From Flavobacterium suaedae (lineage in GTDB: Bacteria > Bacteroidota > Bacteroidia > Flavobacteriales > Flavobacteriaceae): DNA of 64,000 bases. The stretch is from NCBI RefSeq assembly GCF_014642915.1, contig NZ_BMJE01000002.1, forward strand, positions 1 to 64,000, written 5' to 3'. The notes below the pieces were generated by a model that was not told the origin of the DNA, made no database searches, and was given only the letters and a program-made list of their open reading frames with translations. Of the stretch, positions 57,424 through 64,000 are shown one piece after another. The position numbers and the translations under genes were made by a program. Each line of letters opens with the position of its first letter. Positions within the stretch are counted from its first letter, which is position 1.

Positions 57424-58233
57424 TTAATTGTAAGTTAAAAAATAAGCCAATAGTAAAGAGCCTGCTATAATTCTGTACCAGCCCCAAGGTTTAAACCCGT
57501 ACTTTTTAATAAAGCCTATAAACCCTTTTATGGCAATAACAGCAACTATAAAGGCAACAATATTACCCACAAAGAACATAGTAAGCGTATCTGATGATTG
57601 TGTAAGCAATTCATACCCTTTAAGTCCTGTATGGTCGTATGTTTTTAAGAAAACAGAATATAATGTTGCAGCAGCCATAGTAGGTACAGCAAGGAAAAAA
57701 GAGAACTCAGCAGCAGCCTCTCTGGTTAAGCCTTGTTGCATACCCCCTATAATAGAAGCAGCCGAACGGCTTGTTCCCGGCATCATGGCAATACATTGCC
57801 AAAAACCTATGGCTATTGCTTTTTTGTTAGATATATCTTCTTCCTTTTTAATAGGTTGGTTCTTAAAAAAGTTTTCTATAAAAAGTAAAATAACACCACC
57901 CACTATTAATACTATAGCAATGGGTATAGGGTTGCCCAGTGCACTTTCAATAAGGTCGTCAAAAAGGTAACCCAGTATTAGTGCCGGTATTACAGCAAGG
58001 AATAACTTAAGGAAAAAGTTAACACGAGTAAAATCGAAGAACTTTTTCCAGTACAGGGCAACTACTGCAAGTATAGCCCCGAATTGTATAGAAACCTGAA
58101 ATAACTTTACATAATCATCTTCCTGAATGCCGTAGTACGAACTGGCAAAAATCATGTGCGCGGTAGATGATACAGGTAAATATTCAGTAAGCCCTTCTAT
58201 AATAGCAATGATAACAGCCTGAAAAAAATCCAT
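57424..58233 (-). CDS. uppP: Undecaprenyl-diphosphatase (bacitracin resistance)
   Basis: The 269-residue polytopic inner-membrane protein recycles undecaprenyl pyrophosphate to the monophosphate carrier for peptidoglycan and other glycans. The two catalytic motifs are EGLTEYLPVSSTAHM (about 14-28) and MMPGTSRSAASIIGG (about 152-166). About eight membrane helices are visible. It lies between DUF3098 and truB with gaps of two and six bases. Confidence 0.96.
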   Translation of the reverse strand: MDFFQAVIIAIIEGLTEYLPVSSTAHMIFASSYYGIQEDDYVKLFQVSIQFGAILAVVALYWKKFFDFTRVNFFLKLFLAVIPALILGYLFDDLIESALGNPIPIAIVLIVGGVILLFIENFFKNQPIKKEEDISNKKAIAIGFWQCIAMMPGTSRSAASIIGGMQQGLTREAAAEFSFFLAVPTMAAATLYSVFLKTYDHTGLKGYELLTQSSDTLTMFFVGNIVAFIVAVIAIKGFIGFIKKYGFKPWGWYRIIAGSLLLAYFLTYN

Positions 58234-58235
58234 TA

Positions 58236-58568
58236 TTATTTTTTGTTTTTAAAGTTTTTAATGGCTTTATCTTTTGGGAATGTTTCTTCTTCACCCTTTA
58301 CAGGGACAGCCTCTATCGTTTCCGGTTTCTTCATTATTGCATATATAGTAACCCCAAAACCAAGTAATACCAGAGTAGGAGCAAGCCTTATTCTGCGAAA
58401 GTTAAATATAGCATCGCTAAAAACTTTTGGGTCGTCACTACCGCCACCAGCCATTAGTATAAAGCCAAGAGCTATTACTGCTATACCTATGTAAAGTATT
58501 TTATAATTAACCTTCTCAAAAAGGAAGTGTGTTTTTATTTCGTTTTTGTTTTCTGTTTTATTTTCCAC
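58236..58568 (-). CDS. DUF3098 family small membrane protein
   Basis: The 110-residue product has two membrane helices (about 25-42 and 63-80) separated by GGGSDDPKVFSDAIFNFRRI. The start is a GTG, since there is no ATG before the first helix. The family occurs next to ftsX and uppP in Bacteroidota; function is not known. It lies two bases upstream of uppP and 70 bases downstream of ftsX. Confidence 0.88.
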   Translation of the reverse strand: MENKTENKNEIKTHFLFEKVNYKILYIGIAVIALGFILMAGGGSDDPKVFSDAIFNFRRIRLAPTLVLLGFGVTIYAIMKKPETIEAVPVKGEEETFPKDKAIKNFKNKK

Positions 58569-58638
58569 GTTATATGGTTTTTAAATTTTTCAGATTTTTA
58601 TCTTTACTATTGCCTTATGCCTTTTCGCTATAGACTGA

Positions 58639-59511
58639 TTAATACAAATCGTCTGTACGCAGGTTAAGGAATCGTTGTGTAGCGAAAAAAGTACTTATAG
58701 CCGCTATTACAATACCAAATAGCAGTACACCTGCAAAAACTATTGCATTGGGCACCCAGTCCTCCCAAATATTTAATACAGGGAATTTTTGGTCTAAGTA
58801 ATATATAAACCACAATAGCGCCGCTATAGCACACAGTGAACCGATAAGCCCCAGCTTGATACCCCTCCAGATGAACGGCCTGCGGATGAATGATTTAGTA
58901 GCACCTACCATTTGCATGGTTTTAATAATAAAACGGTGCGAGTAAATAGAAAGCCTTAATGAGCTGTTTATAAGTAGCATGGATATAAATGCCAGTACTC
59001 CGCTTATAATCAATATCCAGAAAGAAATCCTTTTAATGTTCTCATTCGCCATTTCTACCATAAGCACATCATACGTAACATCACTAACCTCAGGGTTAGA
59101 ACGAAAAGCTACTTCAATTTTTTTAATGCTGTCCGCTTGTACATAATTCCCTTTTAAGTGCAGGTCATACGAGTCAGATAGCGGGTTGCTGTCTAAAAGG
59201 TTCTCATAGTCGCCCATAATATCCCTGTTATTGGCAGCAGCCTCTTCCTTAGTAACATAAGCATAGTCTTTTATGTACTCGGCATCTTTTAATTTTTCAC
59301 CAAAAGCCTTAACGGTTTCAGGGTCTGCATCTCTTTTAAAGTAAACCGAAATAGGTATGTTTTCCTTTACATGACCCGATATTTTGTCGGTATTAATAAC
59401 AAAAAGCCCCAGTGCACCCAGCAGGGTAAGCACTATGAACATACTGAGTATCACGGAAAAATAAGAGGAAAGAAGCCTTCTTTTCTGAAATTTCTCAAAA
59501 GATGATGCCAT
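58639..59511 (-). CDS. ftsX: Cell division protein FtsX
   Basis: The 290-residue membrane protein has an N-terminal helix (about 17-38), a periplasmic loop with ISVYFKRDADPETVKAF, and three more helices (about 165-185, 215-235, 260-280). MVGATKSFIRRPFIWRG is the typical FtsX cytoplasmic segment. With FtsE it links ATP hydrolysis to cell-wall hydrolase activation at the septum. ftsE is not in this window. It is first in the ftsX-DUF3098-uppP-truB run and divergent from leuS. Confidence 0.93.
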   Translation of the reverse strand: MASSFEKFQKRRLLSSYFSVILSMFIVLTLLGALGLFVINTDKISGHVKENIPISVYFKRDADPETVKAFGEKLKDAEYIKDYAYVTKEEAAANNRDIMGDYENLLDSNPLSDSYDLHLKGNYVQADSIKKIEVAFRSNPEVSDVTYDVLMVEMANENIKRISFWILIISGVLAFISMLLINSSLRLSIYSHRFIIKTMQMVGATKSFIRRPFIWRGIKLGLIGSLCAIAALLWFIYYLDQKFPVLNIWEDWVPNAIVFAGVLLFGIVIAAISTFFATQRFLNLRTDDLY

Positions 59512-59599
59512 ATAAATTAATTTTAGGGGTAAAAATAGTAAAGAAATTTGTTAAACATACTTTATAACGTCCAAAGTTTCTACATTCGTACAATAACCT

Positions 59600-59607
59600 T
59601 AAATTTG
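59600..59607 (+). promoter_or_regulatory. -7 promoter element of leuS
   Basis: TAAATTTG is an exact TAnnTTTG match, 46 bases before the leuS start. A weak TTTC lies near -33. Confidence 0.5.
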
Positions 59608-59653
59608 CGGGCATTAAACCGTTTCAGTACGATATAAACTTTTCAAAGACAGC

Positions 59654-62600
59654 ATGAAATACCACCACAAAGAAATTGAAGCCCGTTGGCAAAAATACTG
59701 GGCAGAGAACAAAACCTTTATGGCGGAAGATACTTCCGATAAGCCAAAATATTATGTATTGGATATGTTCCCTTACCCATCAGGTGCGGGGTTGCATGTG
59801 GGGCATCCGCTGGGCTATATAGCTTCTGATATTTATGCGCGCTACAAGCGTCATCAGGGCTTTAATGTGCTACACCCACAGGGGTATGACAGCTTTGGGC
59901 TTCCGGCAGAGCAATATGCCATACAAACAGGGCAACACCCTGCGGTTACTACCGAAACCAATATTAAACGCTATCGTGAGCAGCTGGATAAAATAGGTTT
60001 TTCATTCGACTGGGACAGAGAGGTACGTACATCGAACCCTGACTATTACAAATGGACACAATGGATTTTTGTGCAGTTGTTTAATTCATGGTACAATAAC
60101 GATACGAACAAAGCAGAAAGCATTTGTACCCTTATTGCTGAATTTGAAGCAAACGGAAACAGCAAAGTAAATGCGGCATGCGATGATGATATAATTGCTT
60201 TTACCGCCGATGAGTGGAAAGGCTACAGCAAAGAAGAGCAGGAGCGTATACTATTACAATACAGGCTTACCTACCTTGCCGAAACCGAAGTAAACTGGTG
60301 CCCTGCACTGGGTACGGTACTGGCAAATGATGAAATAGTAAACGGTGTTTCCGAAAGGGGAGGACATCCTGTAATTCGTAAAAAAATGAAGCAGTGGAGC
60401 ATGCGTATATCTGCGTATGCCGAAAGATTACTGCAAGGTTTAGATACTATAGACTGGACAGAATCGCTTAAAGAAAGCCAACGTAACTGGATAGGGAAAT
60501 CAGTTGGGGCATCGGTACTGTTTAAAGTAAAGCAATCCGTATCGCAAAAAGATATGGTAGACTATTTAGTAACAGGCGATGATACAAGCGAAGATGTAAT
60601 TGAAGTATTTACTACCCGCCCTGACACTATTTTCGGGGTTACGTTTATGACGCTTGCACCGGAGCACGAACTGGTAGCTAAAATTACTACTCCTGAACAA
60701 AAAGCAGCCGTTGAACAGTATATTGAAGCTACAGCAAAGCGTAGTGAACGCGATAGAATGTCTGATGTTAAAAATATCTCAGGTGTGTTTACAGGGGCGT
60801 ATGCCGAGCATCCGTTTACTAAAGAGCCAATTCCAATTTGGATAGGCGATTATGTATTGGCAGGTTACGGTACAGGTGCGGTTATGGCGGTGCCATGTGG
60901 CGACCAGCGTGATTATGACTTCGCGAAGCATTATGATATTCCTATTAAAAATATATTTGAAGGCGTAGATATTTCGGAAGAAGCCTATAGTGCTAAAGAC
61001 GAAACCAAACTAAAAGATTCTGATTTTCTTGACGGGCTATCATATAAAGAAGCTACGAAGAAAGCTATAGACCAACTGGAAAAAATGGGGCAGGGTAAAG
61101 GTAAAACCAATTACCGCCTGCGCGATGCCGTATTTAGCCGTCAGCGTTATTGGGGAGAGCCGTTCCCGGTATATTACGTAAACGGTTTACCGCAAATGAT
61201 TGCTACCGAGCATTTACCAATTCGCTTGCCGGAAGTAGAAAAATATTTACCAACCGAGGATGGGCAACCACCACTTGGTAATGCTACAACATGGGCTTGG
61301 GATACTGAAAAAAACCAAGTAGTAAGCAACGAGCTGATAGACGACAAAACCATATTCCCGCTGGAGTTAAACACTATGCCGGGTTGGGCAGGTAGCTCGT
61401 GGTACTGGTTGCGTTATATAGACCCGCGTAATGATGAAGCGTTTGTATCGCCCGAGCATGAGGCATACTGGCATAATGTAGATTTGTATATAGGTGGTAG
61501 CGAGCATGCTACAGGGCACTTACTATACAGCCGTTTCTGGACAAAGTTTTTAAAAGACAGAGGCGAAATACATGCCGATGAGCCTTTTAAAAAGCTGATT
61601 AACCAAGGGATGATATTGGGGCAGAGTGCTTTTGTATATAGAATTCATACTACCAGTCTTTTAACAGGAACAAAAAGTGGTCAAGATTTAGATGAACATG
61701 TTGGAAGGCATTTTACATCTGATATATATATAGGAACTACATTGTCTAAACAACTTGAAAATGATTCTCAAGAAATGGGTGTTTGGGACAAGTTACTTAG
61801 TTTAATCAATGAAGAGGTAAATAAAGCTAATCATAATTTAAAAGATGGGGAGCTAAAGTATAGTCATTTTTCAGGTTTTGATTCAATACCATATCATGTT
61901 GATGTGAACTTAGTTGATTCTTCAGATAAGGTTAAATTAGACTCCTTTAAAAATTGGTTACCTGAATTTAAAAATGCGATATTCATTGATGATAATGGTA
62001 ATGTTACGGAGGAAATAGTTGTAGGTCGCGAAGTTGAAAAAATGTCTAAGTCCAAATATAATGTAGTAAACCCTGATGATATTTGTGAGGAATACGGAGC
62101 TGATACATTACGTTTATACGAAATGTTCCTTGGGCCCTTAGAGCAGGCTAAACCATGGAATACAGCAGGAATAACAGGCGTTAGCGGTTTCCTTAAAAAA
62201 TTATGGAAACTGTATTTTGATGATAGCGGGCTTATTGTGAGTTCAGAGCCTGCAAGCAAAGAAGCATACAAAATATTACACCGTACCATTAAAAAAGTAC
62301 AGGAAGATATTGAGAATTTCTCGTTTAATACGTCGGTAAGTTCGTTTATGATTGCTGTTAATGAGCTAACCGCCATTAATTGTCACAACCGTACTATACT
62401 GGAACCTTTAGCGGTGTTAATATCGCCTTATGCACCACACATTGCAGAGGAACTATGGCATCAGTTAGGGCATCAGCAAAGTATTGCTACTGTACCATTC
62501 CCGGTATTCAACCCTGAATATTTAGTGGAAAGCAGCAAGGAATACCCGGTATCGTTTAACGGTAAAATGCGTTTTAAAATAGAATTACCGCTGGATATGC

Positions 62601-62719
62601 CTAAAGATGAGGTAGAAAAAACTGTTATGGCTGATGAGCGTACCGTAGCACAACTTAACGGGCGCGAACCTAAAAAAATAATTTTTGTACCCGGTAAAAT
62701 TATTAACATAGTAGGTTAA
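59654..62719 (+). CDS. leuS: Leucyl-tRNA synthetase with an unusual insertion before the KMSKS loop
   Basis: The 1021-residue class I synthetase shows the HIGH-type motif GLHVGHPLG (about 46-54), a Bacteroidota-type insert around 150-210, the CP1 editing domain (about 290-500; [12 protein letters not shown]), the GSSWYWLRY segment and EKMSKSKYN (about 795-803). It is longer than the roughly 920-960 residues I expect in this group. The excess lies between FVYR (about 660) and HVDVNLV (about 747), in the leucine-specific domain region, where the DNA is more AT-rich than on either side. The frame is intact and all catalytic motifs are kept. A terminator follows. Confidence 0.95.
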   Translation: MKYHHKEIEARWQKYWAENKTFMAEDTSDKPKYYVLDMFPYPSGAGLHVGHPLGYIASDIYARYKRHQGFNVLHPQGYDSFGLPAEQYAIQTGQHPAVTTETNIKRYREQLDKIGFSFDWDREVRTSNPDYYKWTQWIFVQLFNSWYNNDTNKAESICTLIAEFEANGNSKVNAACDDDIIAFTADEWKGYSKEEQERILLQYRLTYLAETEVNWCPALGTVLANDEIVNGVSERGGHPVIRKKMKQWSMRISAYAERLLQGLDTIDWTESLKESQRNWIGKSVGASVLFKVKQSVSQKDMVDYLVTGDDTSEDVIEVFTTRPDTIFGVTFMTLAPEHELVAKITTPEQKAAVEQYIEATAKRSERDRMSDVKNISGVFTGAYAEHPFTKEPIPIWIGDYVLAGYGTGAVMAVPCGDQRDYDFAKHYDIPIKNIFEGVDISEEAYSAKDETKLKDSDFLDGLSYKEATKKAIDQLEKMGQGKGKTNYRLRDAVFSRQRYWGEPFPVYYVNGLPQMIATEHLPIRLPEVEKYLPTEDGQPPLGNATTWAWDTEKNQVVSNELIDDKTIFPLELNTMPGWAGSSWYWLRYIDPRNDEAFVSPEHEAYWHNVDLYIGGSEHATGHLLYSRFWTKFLKDRGEIHADEPFKKLINQGMILGQSAFVYRIHTTSLLTGTKSGQDLDEHVGRHFTSDIYIGTTLSKQLENDSQEMGVWDKLLSLINEEVNKANHNLKDGELKYSHFSGFDSIPYHVDVNLVDSSDKVKLDSFKNWLPEFKNAIFIDDNGNVTEEIVVGREVEKMSKSKYNVVNPDDICEEYGADTLRLYEMFLGPLEQAKPWNTAGITGVSGFLKKLWKLYFDDSGLIVSSEPASKEAYKILHRTIKKVQEDIENFSFNTSVSSFMIAVNELTAINCHNRTILEPLAVLISPYAPHIAEELWHQLGHQQSIATVPFPVFNPEYLVESSKEYPVSFNGKMRFKIELPLDMPKDEVEKTVMADERTVAQLNGREPKKIIFVPGKIINIVG

Positions 62720-62746
62720 TTTTTAACCTGTTAAAATATTGAGGAG

Positions 62747-62780
62747 AGCAACAACTGTACAATATGGTTGTTGCTTTTTT
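62747..62780 (+). terminator. Terminator of leuS
   Basis: AGCAACAAC (62747-62755) pairs exactly with GTTGTTGCT (62767-62775) and is followed by a run of T to 62780. It lies 27 bases after the leuS stop. Confidence 0.88.
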
Positions 62781-62859
62781 CGTTTTCAGGATTAACAAGA
62801 TTTTTTTGGCATGTCATTTGGTATAGCCAAAAGCAATCATTAATCAATATTCAATCATT

Positions 62860-63579
62860 ATGAAAAAAATCTTACTTGCAGCTATCTGCTTTGTTGGGGT
62901 TCAGTCATTAACCGCACAAGAAACGAACAGTTCTACTACAACAACCACTTCTTCTGTAACTATTAACGAAACTACTGTAGACGATAATTACCCCTTTAAA
63001 TTTTATTTTGGTTTTGGTATTTCGGTGCCCGGCGATTATAAAATTAACGATAATCTGGGGGCAGCTGGAATGCCTCAGCTAAAAGATGCTATGCCTGAGT
63101 TTATAATAGGTTATAATATTGGCGGCAAAAAAGTTTCTGTGGATATAGAGCTTGCTGCGAGCTATCTGGACAAAAAAACGAGTTCGGACAGGATTAAATA
63201 TACAGGTGCAAACATAGTAGTACGCCCTCATTATGTGATTCTGAATTCTGAAAAATTTACATTTTCAGGAGGTTTAGATTTGAGTTATCAAATGAATAGG
63301 TTTGACCTGTATGAAAGAGGGAATGTAATCGATTTAAATAACCTTAACCCTGGTACGCACACCGGTCATATAAACCTTTATAATAAGCAGTTAAATGTAG
63401 GGCCTTCATTAACGTTTATAGCATTTAAAAATTATGACATTCCCGTAAAACTTACCACAGGTTACCAATGGTCGGTACTAAGTAGTAAATGGGAATCGGA
63501 AGTGGCTAATGTGGCTAACTCATTACGAGAAGATGGACAAGGACGCTTTTATGCAAGGCTAAGTTTTTACCTAAACTAA
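62860..63579 (+). CDS. Outer-membrane beta-barrel protein of unknown role
   Basis: The 239-residue product has a signal peptide (MKKILLAAICFVGVQSLTAQ). A Thr/Ser-rich stretch (about 22-38) precedes amphipathic strands (FKFYFGFGISVPGDYK, YVILNSEKFTFSGGLDLSYQM) and a C-terminal GRFYARLSFYLN strand ending in the aromatic-Asn pattern of outer-membrane barrels. No specific family is recognised. It is a single gene between the leuS terminator and another hairpin. Confidence 0.78.
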   Translation: MKKILLAAICFVGVQSLTAQETNSSTTTTTSSVTINETTVDDNYPFKFYFGFGISVPGDYKINDNLGAAGMPQLKDAMPEFIIGYNIGGKKVSVDIELAASYLDKKTSSDRIKYTGANIVVRPHYVILNSEKFTFSGGLDLSYQMNRFDLYERGNVIDLNNLNPGTHTGHINLYNKQLNVGPSLTFIAFKNYDIPVKLTTGYQWSVLSSKWESEVANVANSLREDGQGRFYARLSFYLN

Positions 63580-63615
63580 TAGCCTTATTATATCCGTTAT
63601 CTGACAAAAATTCAT

Positions 63616-63649
63616 AAAAAGCCAGTCTGAAAAGATTGGCTTTAATTTT
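63616..63649 (+). terminator. Probable terminator after the outer-membrane barrel gene
   Basis: GCCAGTCT (63621-63628), loop GAAA, AGATTGGC (63633-63640) with one G-T pair. A-tract and T-rich flanks extend the stem. It overlaps the -7 element that serves the next gene. Confidence 0.7.
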
Positions 63650-63650
63650 G
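63643..63650 (+). promoter_or_regulatory. -7 promoter element of the metallopeptidase gene
   Basis: TAATTTTG is an exact TAnnTTTG match, 38 bases before the start at 63689. It overlaps the T-tract of the preceding terminator. Confidence 0.45.
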
Positions 63651-63688
63651 CTATATTATTTTCAGAATCAAAAAAAGCTGAACAGAAA

Positions 63689-64000
63689 ATGTTAGGATAT
63701 TATTTATTAATAGGAATTATAGCGCTAGCCAGTTTTGCGGTAAGCGCCAAACTAAAATCAAAGTTTGCACATTATAGTAAAATACGCTTACAAAATGGAA
63801 TGAGCGGTGCGGAAATAGCGCAGCAAATGTTACATGATAACGGTATTTATGATGTAAAGGTAATTTCTACTTCAGGTAGACTTACCGATCATTACAACCC
63901 TGTAAATAAAACAGTAAACCTTAGTGAGGCAGTGTACAATCAGCGTAATGCCGCTGCTGCCGCTGTAGCTGCCCATGAGGTAGGACATGCTGTACAACAT
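63689..64000 (+). CDS. Neutral zinc metallopeptidase (YugP-type), 3' end outside the window
   Basis: The first 104 codons are present, open to the right edge. The protein starts MLGYYLLIGIIALASFAVS, an N-terminal membrane helix. MSGAEIAQQMLHDNGI and HYNPVNKTVNLSEAVY follow, and then AAHEVGHAVQH with the HExxH zinc motif at about residue 96. This pattern matches the YugP-type membrane zinc peptidases; the substrate is unknown. The last membrane helices expected in the family lie beyond the window. Confidence 0.88.
   Translation, partial: MLGYYLLIGIIALASFAVSAKLKSKFAHYSKIRLQNGMSGAEIAQQMLHDNGIYDVKVISTSGRLTDHYNPVNKTVNLSEAVYNQRNAAAAAVAAHEVGHAVQH

Noticed and set aside
59654..62719. Possible frameshift or pseudogene in leuS because of its length
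   Set aside because: The frame is continuous and all catalytic motifs (HIGH, editing domain, KMSKS) and the C-terminal domain are present in order. The extra length is an in-frame insertion.
1..64000. tRNA, rRNA, CRISPR arrays, insertion sequences, prophage and attachment sites
   Set aside because: I looked through the intergenic regions and found no cloverleaf ending in CCA, no short spaced repeats, no transposase or integrase frame and no terminal inverted repeats with target duplications.

Overview
This window looks like a chromosomal segment of a Bacteroidota bacterium of the class Flavobacteriia, most likely Flavobacterium or a close relative. The grounds are: many secreted proteins with type IX secretion system (T9SS) C-terminal sorting domains of both type A and type B (gliding-motility-associated); a hybrid two-component regulator with an AraC output domain; Bacteroidota-only families (DUF6029, DUF5686, DUF3098, GEVED, Omp28); AT-rich DNA; no Shine-Dalgarno sites; and repeated matches to the Bacteroidota -7 promoter element TAnnTTTG upstream of genes. 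I see no insertion sequence, prophage, CRISPR array, rRNA or tRNA.

Region 1 (1-28.9 kb) is a surface-protein region. On the minus strand lie two paralogous giant adhesins (the first runs off the left edge), a 1451-residue multi-domain Ig-like/GEVED protein, a PNGase F-like glycoamidase and a hybrid two-component sensor. Divergent from the sensor is a 2330-residue adhesin. A 548-residue cytoplasmic-looking protein of unknown function, built as a tandem duplication, follows. A 1088-residue choice-of-anchor A/PKD protein converges on it. The sensor next to a PNGase F homologue suggests sensing and attack of glycoproteins, but no SusC/SusD pair is in view.

Region 2 (29.2-36.9 kb) is the most coherent accessory system. 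Five of its six genes encode exported proteins of thioredoxin/redox type or T9SS cargo: an Omp28-like lipoprotein (WCGWCP), a small T9SS cargo protein, two T9SS cargo proteins with N-terminal redoxin domains (WCGPCW and WCTPCW) and a TlpA-like thioredoxin (WCAPC). The sixth is a DUF6029 outer-membrane barrel. The two T9SS redoxins share an operator-like element upstream. I propose that this is a cell-surface thiol/disulfide system.

Region 3 (37.0-42.4 kb) is sugar metabolism: a Gfo/Idh/MocA oxidoreductase, a GntR-type repressor with a sugar-binding-like effector domain, and a divergent galM-galK-galT Leloir operon. Two direct repeats in the divergent promoter region look like the operator.

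Region 4 (42.4-64 kb) is core genome: HPF, an MscS channel, an AI-2E family permease, an outer-membrane barrel, rpoN with a downstream membrane protein, asnS, an SMR transporter, DUF5686, pyrH-frr, a patatin phospholipase, a thioredoxin-fold protein, the ftsX-DUF3098-uppP-truB run with two further genes, leuS with an unusual AT-rich insertion just before its KMSKS loop, an outer-membrane barrel and the 5' part of a zinc metallopeptidase.
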